Assembly: GCF_037811135.1 (NCBI RefSeq)
Contig: NZ_CP149130.1
Location: forward strand, 385,001-449,000
Source of the DNA: Aeromonas rivipollensis
GTDB taxonomy: Bacteria > Pseudomonadota > Gammaproteobacteria > Enterobacterales > Aeromonadaceae
DNA length: 64,000 bases
Direction: 5' to 3'
Part shown: piece by piece, positions 21,375-27,761 of the stretch
Numbering within the stretch: position 1 is the stretch's first letter
Layout of the letters: each line of letters opens with the position of its first letter
Notes under the pieces: generated by a model
What the model was told of the DNA's origin: nothing
What the model saw: only the letters and a program-made list of their open reading frames with translations
The model's database searches: none
Program-made: the position numbers and the translations under genes

Positions 21375-21467
21375 TTAGATATGGTCTTGGACGACGGCAT
21401 GCTGCCGGGATCCCGCTAGTACATTGAGGCAGACACGATCGCGGTAGTAATTAGGGGTAAGAGACAT
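21375..21467 (-). pseudogene. Truncated duplicate of the KDGP aldolase 5' end (30-codon ORF)
   Basis: The ORF begins MSLTPNYYRDRVCLNVLAGS, identical to the aldolase N terminus except Thr for Val at position 4 and His for Asn at 23 over 25 residues. It then diverges and stops after 30 codons. Its ATG overlaps the stop of the upstream lyase gene (TGATG), and AGGAG precedes it, so it is likely translated. The two copies differ at 11 codons synonymously but only two non-synonymously. It could be a remnant of a partial tandem duplication, recombination with a diverged allele, or a retained coupling/leader peptide. Confidence 0.85.
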
Positions 21468-22582
21468 CAGTTGTTCTCCTGAACGAGGTTGGCAATGGCG
21501 GCATGGATCTGGTCGAGCTGGGGGATGGTGACGCTGCGCACGTCGATCTCGATGTGCCCCTCGTTGGCCTTGTAGCCGCGGCAGTAGATGGCCGGATTGC
21601 CCTGCTGCAGGCGGGCCACCAGTTGCACCGTCGTCATGCCGATCTGAGCGTGGTCGAAGGCGATGTCGGTGCGGGCGATGTCGCGCCCGGCGCTGTCCCA
21701 CACCACCCGGGCGGTGACGCCGGGCAGCTGGTTGAGGCGCTCGATGAAGGACGCCATCTTGGCGGCCATGGCGGCGCCGCTCTCCTGCTCTTTCTCCAGG
21801 TAGCGCTCGATGGCGTGGGTCAGGCCGAGGATCCCCTCCTTGCCCACCTTCATGGCGCGCCCTATGCCGTTGGCCTGCTGCTTGACCCACTCCACATACT
21901 GGCGCTTGCCGAGCACCAGGCCGCTGGTGGGCCCCTCGATGGCCTTGGCGCCGCTGTAGATGACGAGATCCGCCCCTTGCTGGTAATAGAGACGCAGATC
22001 CTCTTCCGCCGCCGCATCGACGATGAGCGGCAGCCCGTGGGCCCTGGCCACCTCGGCCGCCTCGGAGACTGACAGAATGCTCTTCTGCACGCAGTGGTGG
22101 GACTTGATGTAGAGGATGGCGGCGGTATCGGGGTTGATGGCGGCAGCCAGCTGGGCGGGGGAGCATTCGTTGGCATAGCCAGCTTCCACCACCTTGCCGC
22201 CCCCCAGGTTGACCATGGTGCCGACCGGCGCGCCGAAGTTCACGTTGTGACCCTTGGGCAGCACTATCTCGCTCGGCACCCCGTGGGCATGGGCATGCAA
22301 CTGCTCGAGGCGGTAGGGATCGCCGCGCACTATGACGGCGGCCACCGACTGGGCTATGCCGGCACTAGCGCAGGAGACCACCACGGCGTCTTCCGCGCCG
22401 AGCAGATTGGCCAGGTAGGCACCTGTCTTGTTGACCAGGTCTTTGACCTCGAAGTAGTGGCCCAGGCCGAAGTTGACCGCGTCGACCACCTCCTGCTCCG
22501 GGGTGGAGACGCCGAGGATGGTCATGCGCCCTGAGGCGTTGATCACGGGTTTGAGCTGATATTTCTCATACACGGAAGGCAT
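21467..22582 (-). CDS. DgaE-family PLP-dependent ammonia lyase
   Basis: 371 residues from the Met of MPSVYEKYQLKPVINASGRM, the usual family start. GTG 22618 and ATG 22597 are in-frame alternatives. It has the SelA-like aminotransferase fold with the PLP lysine in YSGAKAIEGPTSG. By analogy with Salmonella DgaE it would eliminate ammonia from a 2-amino-2-deoxy-gluconate 6-phosphate to give KDGP, the aldolase substrate. It overlaps the upstream amidohydrolase gene by 17 nt. Confidence 0.87.
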   Translation of the reverse strand: MPSVYEKYQLKPVINASGRMTILGVSTPEQEVVDAVNFGLGHYFEVKDLVNKTGAYLANLLGAEDAVVVSCASAGIAQSVAAVIVRGDPYRLEQLHAHAHGVPSEIVLPKGHNVNFGAPVGTMVNLGGGKVVEAGYANECSPAQLAAAINPDTAAILYIKSHHCVQKSILSVSEAAEVARAHGLPLIVDAAAEEDLRLYYQQGADLVIYSGAKAIEGPTSGLVLGKRQYVEWVKQQANGIGRAMKVGKEGILGLTHAIERYLEKEQESGAAMAAKMASFIERLNQLPGVTARVVWDSAGRDIARTDIAFDHAQIGMTTVQLVARLQQGNPAIYCRGYKANEGHIEIDVRSVTIPQLDQIHAAIANLVQENN

Positions 22583-23705
22583 GGTGGGATTGTCCATATT
22601 GAGTGAGAACCAGGTCACCGCCCATCAGGGCGGCGAGGGGGCGCAGTTGCCGGTCGCCGTGGCGGGACCCGGCTTCGGTATCGGTAAAGAGCGTCGGGCC
22701 GCTCATGACCTCGAACAGGGTCAGATCGGCATCGGTGCCCACCTCGAGTCGTCCCTTGCCGGGCAGACGCAGGGCATCGGCGGCCTGGCTGGTGACGCAG
22801 GCGATCACCTGCTCCAGGGTCATGCCGATGGCGAGAAACTTTGACATCACGTGGGCCAGGCTGTAGACGGGGCCCTTGATGCGGTTCTTGCAGTAGATGT
22901 CCGAGCTGATGGTGTGAGGCAATATCCCTTGCCGGATGGCGGCCTCTGCCACCTCGAAGCTGAAGCTGGCACCACCGTGGCCGATGTCGAGGCGCAGGCC
23001 CCGTTGCATCGCCTCGCGCACCCCCTGGCGCAGTTCGCCCGCCGGGGTCAGGATGCGGTTGGGCTTGCCGTTGAAGCAGTGGGTCAGCAGATCCCCTTCC
23101 CCCAGCAGGGCGACTATCTCGTCGAGATCCGGTGGCGTGTTGCCTACGTGCACCATCAGCGGCAGCTGGCCGTTGTCCTGCTGGATCTGCTTGGCCACGC
23201 GCAGCGGCTGCAGGCCGTTCTCGCCCACCACGCTGCCGCTCATCCGCGCCTTGATGCCGACGATGAAGGAGGGATGACGACGAATGGCCGCCCGGGCGAG
23301 AGCGGGATCTATGTCGGCGGGGTTGGCCAGCTCGTTCTGGCGCAGCAGACCGATGCGGGAGATGTTGAGCAGGGCATGGACCCGGGTCTTGCAGCCAGCG
23401 GCGAGGCGCTGGAAGTCGTCCACGTCGTCAGCCCCGGTGCTGCCCGCATCGATGACAGTGGTGACACCGGACTCTACGCCCACCTTGTCCGGCTCATCCT
23501 GATAGATGGGAGAGGCGGGGTAGCAGTGGGTGTGGCCGTCAATCCAGCCGGCGCTCACATGAACCTGTCCGGCCAGAGTGAGGGTTCGCTTCGCCTCGGT
23601 GGTCTCTGGCAGCGCGCCCAGCGCCGCTATCTTGCCGTCCTGGATGGCGATATCGATGAGCTGGCCATTTCCCTGGCGTCCCGCTCTGATGATGATGTCG
23701 TACAT
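22566..23705 (-). CDS. Amidohydrolase/deacetylase-family metal-dependent hydrolase
   Basis: 379 residues, full-length amidohydrolase superfamily. The metal ligands are visible in order: the HxH motif DGHTHCY, a probable carboxylated lysine in GIKARMSG, His in MVHVGN, His in LTHCFNG and Asp in TISSDIY. That is a binuclear dihydroorotase-like centre. In this operon it plausibly deacylates an N-acylated amino-sugar acid before the lyase. I recall this family as EF_0837/AHA_3915, substrate undetermined. AGAGG precedes the ATG. Confidence 0.87.
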   Translation of the reverse strand: MYDIIIRAGRQGNGQLIDIAIQDGKIAALGALPETTEAKRTLTLAGQVHVSAGWIDGHTHCYPASPIYQDEPDKVGVESGVTTVIDAGSTGADDVDDFQRLAAGCKTRVHALLNISRIGLLRQNELANPADIDPALARAAIRRHPSFIVGIKARMSGSVVGENGLQPLRVAKQIQQDNGQLPLMVHVGNTPPDLDEIVALLGEGDLLTHCFNGKPNRILTPAGELRQGVREAMQRGLRLDIGHGGASFSFEVAEAAIRQGILPHTISSDIYCKNRIKGPVYSLAHVMSKFLAIGMTLEQVIACVTSQAADALRLPGKGRLEVGTDADLTLFEVMSGPTLFTDTEAGSRHGDRQLRPLAALMGGDLVLTQYGQSHHAFRV

Positions 23706-23723
23706 GCTGATGGCCTCTAGAGT

Positions 23724-23741
23724 GCCGCCCCGAAGGGCGGC
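23724..23741 (-). other. Intercistronic hairpin with UUCG tetraloop
   Basis: On the minus strand a 7-bp all-GC stem GCCGCCC / GGGCGGC closes a TTCG loop in a C(UUCG)G context, an extra-stable RNA hairpin. It lies between the amidohydrolase and DUF4310 genes. There is no T-run, so it is not a classic terminator. It may act in mRNA stability or processing between the transport and catabolic halves. Confidence 0.75.
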
Positions 23742-23747
23742 GGAAGG

Positions 23748-24398
23748 TTATGCAAGCGCAACCGGGAAGAAGGTACCGAGCAGCATTGCACCCAGGATGG
23801 CGCCGCCTGTGATGGGCTTCTCCCAGATGTAAAACAGCAGCGCTCCCGCCAGGGAACCCAGCCCTATGGGGATGGAGGCCCCCATGGCGGAGAGGATGAT
23901 CAGGGGGCCGAGGAAGCGGCCCGAGCTGTTGCCAGCCCCCATCATCACATCCGCCCCGTAGGTGGAGTTGCTCTGGTTGATGGTGAACTTGCGCGCCAGG
24001 ATGATCACGTAGCCGATGGCCAGGCCTATGGCCATGCCGGTGACCAGGGAGGCGCCGAAGTTCTCCACCGGGTAGACGATGCCGGCACCCAGCAGCAGGG
24101 CGGGAACCCCCAGGCCGACGCCGGTCTGGATGGCGCCGCCTATGTCCAGGATCCCCACCAGGGAGCCCTCTATGATGCGGGCAAACAGGAAGCTGGCACC
24201 GAAGGCTGCGACTGCGCCGTAGGCACCTGTGTCCATTCCGGCTTTCAGCATGGCGACGAAGGCCACCTCGTTGAAGGCGCCGACCCCGTACAGGTAGAAC
24301 ATGTGGGTCCCGGCAAAGACCCCGGCCGACAGCAGACCGACGAAGATGGGGAAGGACCAGTCGGCGTACCAGAAGTTGTTTCTCAGTTTCTCATCCAT
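23748..24398 (-). CDS. DUF4310-family membrane protein
   Basis: 216 residues with multiple hydrophobic segments: about 20-40, 85-110, 120-150, and two near the C terminus. It is glycine and alanine rich, as in transport proteins. I recognise it as the DUF4310 family (EF_0833/AHA_3914 by memory). Together with DUF4311 it forms the membrane half of an uncharacterised conserved cluster, in the place where Dga-type operons have PTS EIIC/EIID. No phosphorylation motif was seen. AGGGA precedes the ATG. Confidence 0.85.
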   Translation of the reverse strand: MDEKLRNNFWYADWSFPIFVGLLSAGVFAGTHMFYLYGVGAFNEVAFVAMLKAGMDTGAYGAVAAFGASFLFARIIEGSLVGILDIGGAIQTGVGLGVPALLLGAGIVYPVENFGASLVTGMAIGLAIGYVIILARKFTINQSNSTYGADVMMGAGNSSGRFLGPLIILSAMGASIPIGLGSLAGALLFYIWEKPITGGAILGAMLLGTFFPVALA

Positions 24399-24409
24399 GT
24401 GGTGGTCCC

Positions 24410-25186
24410 TTATTTACTGCCAAGCAGGTGATGGACGTTTTCCAGCCACAGGGGAATGCCCAGGTGGAAGGACTCAATCAGTTTCATATCGAAGCCGCGG
24501 AAGAAGCCGCTCAGCACGAACAGCAGCACTATTGCGCTCATCATCACCCTGGTGACGTGGTTCCAGCCGCTCTCTTCCACGCCCTTGCCGATCAGGATGC
24601 CAAGCACCAGGCCCGGCACGGCGTTGCCCATGATGAGCTGCGCCAGACCGCCGAAGATGGTGGCCCAAAAGCCGGACTTCTTGCCCGCCTCTATGGCGGC
24701 CAGCCAGAAGATCACCGGCATGACGGTGTTGACCAGCAGGTTGGCGGCTGGCACCAGCACCTTGACCGCAGTGACCTGCAGGGCCTCGGGCACGGCCGCC
24801 GCCGTGCTGTTGAGGAAGGCGACGACGATGGCACCTATGATGCCGCCGGCGATGGCCATCTTCTTCGGGTCGTGCAGGGTAGTGGCGAGATCCCGGTTCT
24901 TGAACAGCAGCGCGGCCGTGGCCCAGTGCGGGATGATGCGGTGATCCACGTCCTGGGTGAAGGCACCTGCCGCGACCGTGGAGGCCCAGGCGTTGAAGAA
25001 GAAGCCAAGCCCGAACGAGAAGTGGGAGGCGGGATCCCCTTCGCAGGAGTTGAGCTCACCCAGGGTACGGAAGGCACCCATGCCCTGTACTGTCGGGGCG
25101 TGGAACATCCGCGCCGCACCGGCTCCCACGCCGACGCCCACCAGGCCGCCGATGATGAGTGACTTCATCAAAATGATTAGAAACAT
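24410..25186 (-). CDS. DUF4311-family membrane protein
   Basis: 258 residues from MFLIILMKSLIIGG, chosen because AAAGGA lies about 10 nt upstream. ATG 25168 is an alternative. There are several membrane segments, including an N-terminal Gly-rich helix (IIGGLVGVGVGAGA) and helices near GGIIGAIVVAFL, VPGLVLGILIG and IVLLFVLSGFF. DUF4311 family (EF_0832/AHA_3913 by memory). Presumed partner of DUF4310 in a two-component permease. Function not established. Confidence 0.85.
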   Translation of the reverse strand: MFLIILMKSLIIGGLVGVGVGAGAARMFHAPTVQGMGAFRTLGELNSCEGDPASHFSFGLGFFFNAWASTVAAGAFTQDVDHRIIPHWATAALLFKNRDLATTLHDPKKMAIAGGIIGAIVVAFLNSTAAAVPEALQVTAVKVLVPAANLLVNTVMPVIFWLAAIEAGKKSGFWATIFGGLAQLIMGNAVPGLVLGILIGKGVEESGWNHVTRVMMSAIVLLFVLSGFFRGFDMKLIESFHLGIPLWLENVHHLLGSK

Positions 25187-25211
25187 CCAACATGTCCTTT
25201 TGGTTGTGGGG

Positions 25212-25508
25212 TTACACCCTGGTGAAATCCACCTTGTCGACATCCAGGCTGCTGACCTTGACCCTGATCTCCAGCTGGACCCTGAACTCGCGGCGCTGGC
25301 GCGGCAGGAAGAAGAACAGGAACTTCTCCACCCGCACCGACTCCTCGGCCTTGAGCACCCGGACCTCGAGCGGCTCGATCCGCAGCATCACCCTGGGGTT
25401 GTCCTTGAGCAGGCTGGATTGCACCTGGCCGAGGGCGGCGGCAAACGCCTGCTGGCGGGTCGCCCCCTTGCCGTTGACCATGACCTGGGTGGTGAAGTCC
25501 TCTTTCAT
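25212..25508 (-). CDS. DUF4312-family protein
   Basis: 98 residues, soluble, predicted alpha/beta with a long C-terminal strand pair (REFRVQLEIRVKVSSLDVDKV). DUF4312 family (EF_0831/AHA_3912 by memory). The start ATG overlaps the stop of the preceding SFCGS gene (ATGA), showing tight coupling. It has no histidine and no cysteine, so it cannot be a conventional PTS phosphocarrier. Confidence 0.83.
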   Translation of the reverse strand: MKEDFTTQVMVNGKGATRQQAFAAALGQVQSSLLKDNPRVMLRIEPLEVRVLKAEESVRVEKFLFFFLPRQRREFRVQLEIRVKVSSLDVDKVDFTRV

Positions 25509-25873
25509 CAGGCGCGCCCGTGTTTCTTGGCGAAGGCTTCGACCAGCTTCTGACCCAGCTCTTCCTTGTCCATGAAGCCGAAGCCCAGCACCACGCAGCC
25601 TTCGTTGATGGCGGTGATGCCCTCCTCGACGGAGCGCATGCCGTAGCGGCACTTGTAGCCGTATTTGGTCTGGGCCGTGATGGCGCCGGCGCCGCCGCTG
25701 CCGCAGAAGGAGATGCCGAGATCCGCCTGCTCCTTGTTCATCACATCACCGAGTTTCATGTCGGCGGCCATGCCGGGGATGACGGTCACTGTGGCGCCGG
25801 CGGCTTCTGCCCCGGCTCCTACCTTCTGACCCTTGCCGAGGCGATCTCCAATCACGAGTTTGATGGCTGACAT
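25508..25873 (-). CDS. SFCGS-family glycine-rich protein
   Basis: 121 residues, soluble. The family hallmark SFCGSGGAGAIT is present at about residues 55-66, a cysteine followed by a glycine-rich loop reminiscent of, but not placed like, PTS EIIB P-loops. Other conserved-looking blocks are VIGDRLGKGQKVGAGAEAAG and YGMRSVEEGI. I recall it as EF_0830/AHA_3911. Possible roles are a Cys-phosphorylated carrier or a ligand-binding subunit of the DUF4310/4311 permease. Neither has been shown. Confidence 0.85.
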   Translation of the reverse strand: MSAIKLVIGDRLGKGQKVGAGAEAAGATVTVIPGMAADMKLGDVMNKEQADLGISFCGSGGAGAITAQTKYGYKCRYGMRSVEEGITAINEGCVVLGFGFMDKEELGQKLVEAFAKKHGRA

Positions 25874-26236
25874 TTAGATTTCTCCTTTGACTGAGCTGAG
25901 TTCATTTTCTTTGGCAACTTCGAAATGGACGGACAAGAGGTGGGCCTCTTCATAGGCCAGCCTGTCCAGCCAGCCGACCACCTGTTCGGCGAGGCGCAGG
26001 GAGAGGGGGGAGATCTCCTCGAACAGGCTGAGGTCGACCTCGGGCAGGGCTTCACCGCTGTGGGAGCGCCACACCATGGCCTTGACGTGGGAGGCGAGCA
26101 TCTGTTTCTGCACCTCGTTGGGGATGATGCCCTGATCCGCCAGCAGGCCGTGGATGCGCGCCAGAGTGAGATCTGTCTTGCGCAGCAACGCCGGGCTGTT
26201 CGGGGTCAGGGCGGTGTCGTGAGTGTCGGTAGTCAA
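25874..26236 (-). CDS. Stand-alone PRD-domain protein
   Basis: 120 residues consisting of one PTS regulation domain without HTH or RNA-binding domain. Candidate phosphorylatable histidines occur in LASHVKAMVWR and LLSVHFEVAKEN. The start codon is TTG with GGAGA about 9 nt upstream. It is the first gene of the operon and abuts the SFCGS gene with no gap. I recall it as EF_0829/AHA_3910. It may modulate the full-length regulator encoded last in the operon. Confidence 0.82.
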   Translation of the reverse strand: MTTDTHDTALTPNSPALLRKTDLTLARIHGLLADQGIIPNEVQKQMLASHVKAMVWRSHSGEALPEVDLSLFEEISPLSLRLAEQVVGWLDRLAYEEAHLLSVHFEVAKENELSSVKGEI

Positions 26237-26418
26237 GGTCTGCTCTCCAAGGCTGGCAGAAAGGATGGGATTACCTTAAAACGGGGAAGAGAGCGGGAGG
26301 AGGCACCGTTTTTCCGATTCGAAATGGAAATTCCGGGGAAAAAGCCCCGAAAGAGGCCGGATTTGTGGCGACAAGGGGGAAAGGGAGGGGATTGACCCCG
26401 GTGCTGTGTGAGCGGGAC

Positions 26419-26466
26419 CACAGTTTCACCCCGCAGCCGCCCGATCGTGCGCGGGTGGAAACTGTG
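26419..26466 (-). promoter_or_regulatory. Imperfect inverted repeat, candidate operator of the accessory operon
   Basis: Arms CACAGTTTCACCCCGC (26419-26434) and GCGGGTGGAAACTGTG (26451-26466) are inverted repeats with two mismatches over 16 bp. Their centres are 32 bp apart, about three helical turns. They lie about 190-230 bp upstream of the first gene. A dimeric PRD-type activator such as the one encoded in this operon is a reasonable ligand. The intervening region 26237-26418 holds no gene, and I could not fix a -10 element. Confidence 0.55.
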
Positions 26467-26478
26467 AGTCATCTCACG
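26463..26478 (-). promoter_or_regulatory. CRP binding site upstream of the accessory operon
   Basis: TGTGAgtcatcTCACG matches the CRP consensus half-sites TGTGA-N6-TCACA at 9 of 10 positions. It overlaps the right arm of the inverted repeat. This implies catabolite control of the operon, consistent with a carbon-source pathway. Confidence 0.65.
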
Positions 26479-26510
26479 CCAGGGAAGGGGGGTCTGAGAG
26501 GGAGGCACGA

Positions 26511-26533
26511 AAAAGGGGCCCTGATGGCCCCTC
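26511..26533 (-). terminator. degS intrinsic terminator
   Basis: On the minus strand the stem AGGGGCC / GGCCCCT is followed by a T-run. It lies 18 nt after the degS stop and separates degS from the accessory operon promoter region. Confidence 0.85.
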
Positions 26534-26550
26534 TATTGGTTCCCTTGCCG

Positions 26551-27672
26551 TCAGCTGGCGGGGACTGCGCTGCTGGTGGGCAGATTCTGGTAGCGCACGT
26601 CTTCCTCTATGATGACGTCGACGTCCAGGGGCTTGCCATTGCGGATCACCGAGATGGTCAGCTTGGTACCGGGGCGGCTCTCGACGATCTTGTCCATCAC
26701 GGGGCGTACGCCGCTGATGGCCTCGCCGTTGATCTTGAGCAACACATCCCCGCGCCTGAGGCCGGCCTTGGTGGCGGGGCCGTCGGGATCCAGGCTCTCC
26801 ACCACCAGACCCTGCAGCTCACCGAGATTCATCATGCGCGCGACTATGGGGTTGATCTCGACGCTGGAGATGCCGAGGTAGCCACGAATGACACGGCCAT
26901 TGGCGATCAGCTCGTCCATGATCCGCTTGGCCAGCTTGTAGGGGATGGCGAAGCTGATGCCGTAGCTCTCCTGATTGCCGTTGAGGTGGTAGGCGGCGGT
27001 GTTGATGCCCACCAGATCGCCACGGCCATTGACCAGGGCGCCACCCGAGTTGCCCTCGTTGATGGCGGCATCGGTCTGCAGCAGATCCTGCCGGCCGTTG
27101 CTGTCGGGCCCCATGCTGGAGAGACCGATGCGACCGGTGGCACTGATGATGCCCTGGGTGATGGTCTGGCCGACGTTGTAGGGGTTGCCGATGGCGAGCA
27201 CCACATCGCCCACGTCCGGCAGCCGCTCCGGATCCTGAGGTATCACCGGCAGGTTGTCCGACTCTATGTAGAGCACGGCGAGATCGGTCAGCTTGTCGGT
27301 GCCGACCAGCTCGGCGCTGAATACCCGGCCATCCTGCAGCGCGACTATGATCTGGTCCGCATCGGCGATGACGTGGTAGTTGGTCAGCACATGACCGCGC
27401 TGGTTCATGATGACCCCTGAGCCCAGCCCCTGTGGCCTCAGCTCTGCCTTCTCGCCGCGATTGCCGGCGAAACTGCGGGTATAGATGTTGACGACGGCAG
27501 GACCGGCGCGGTGGGCGGCATAGGAGAAACTCAGCTCGCGGGCATTGGTGATGAGGCCCGGCAGGGGGGCGCCGCCCCGAAAACTGGGGAACAGCAGCAA
27601 CAGGAGCGCAGCCACGGTGAGGCCAAAGCCGACAGACTTGCCCAAGTAACTGATCAAAGGTGGGATTTTCAT
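26551..27672 (-). CDS. degS: DegS, inner-membrane site-1 serine protease of the sigma-E pathway
   Basis: 373 residues. An N-terminal membrane anchor (about 12-30) is followed by a trypsin-like protease with the triad in LTNYHVI (His), LTDLAVL (Asp) and NEGNSGGAL (Ser), then one PDZ domain. It cleaves RseA after its PDZ senses unfolded outer-membrane proteins. It lies downstream of degQ on the same strand, with its own leader of about 90 bp. Confidence 0.95.
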   Translation of the reverse strand: MKIPPLISYLGKSVGFGLTVAALLLLLFPSFRGGAPLPGLITNARELSFSYAAHRAGPAVVNIYTRSFAGNRGEKAELRPQGLGSGVIMNQRGHVLTNYHVIADADQIIVALQDGRVFSAELVGTDKLTDLAVLYIESDNLPVIPQDPERLPDVGDVVLAIGNPYNVGQTITQGIISATGRIGLSSMGPDSNGRQDLLQTDAAINEGNSGGALVNGRGDLVGINTAAYHLNGNQESYGISFAIPYKLAKRIMDELIANGRVIRGYLGISSVEINPIVARMMNLGELQGLVVESLDPDGPATKAGLRRGDVLLKINGEAISGVRPVMDKIVESRPGTKLTISVIRNGKPLDVDVIIEEDVRYQNLPTSSAVPAS

Positions 27673-27720
27673 GTCATTCTCGTCCGTACATGCTGCGCGC
27701 AGAGAATAACATTATCGGTG

Positions 27721-27753
27721 GATAAAAATCACCCGCGGCGGTTGCCGCGGGTG
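27721..27753 (-). terminator. degQ intrinsic terminator
   Basis: A 10-bp stem CACCCGCGGC / GCCGCGGGTG with, on the minus strand, a following ATTTTTATC tail. It lies 9 nt after the degQ stop. Confidence 0.88.
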
Positions 27754-27761
27754 TGAGGGAC

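Noticed and set aside
26237-26418. RNA antiterminator (RAT) site for a BglG-type regulator
   Set aside because: No RAT-like element overlapping a terminator was found, and the regulator has a DNA-binding HTH rather than a CAT RNA-binding domain.
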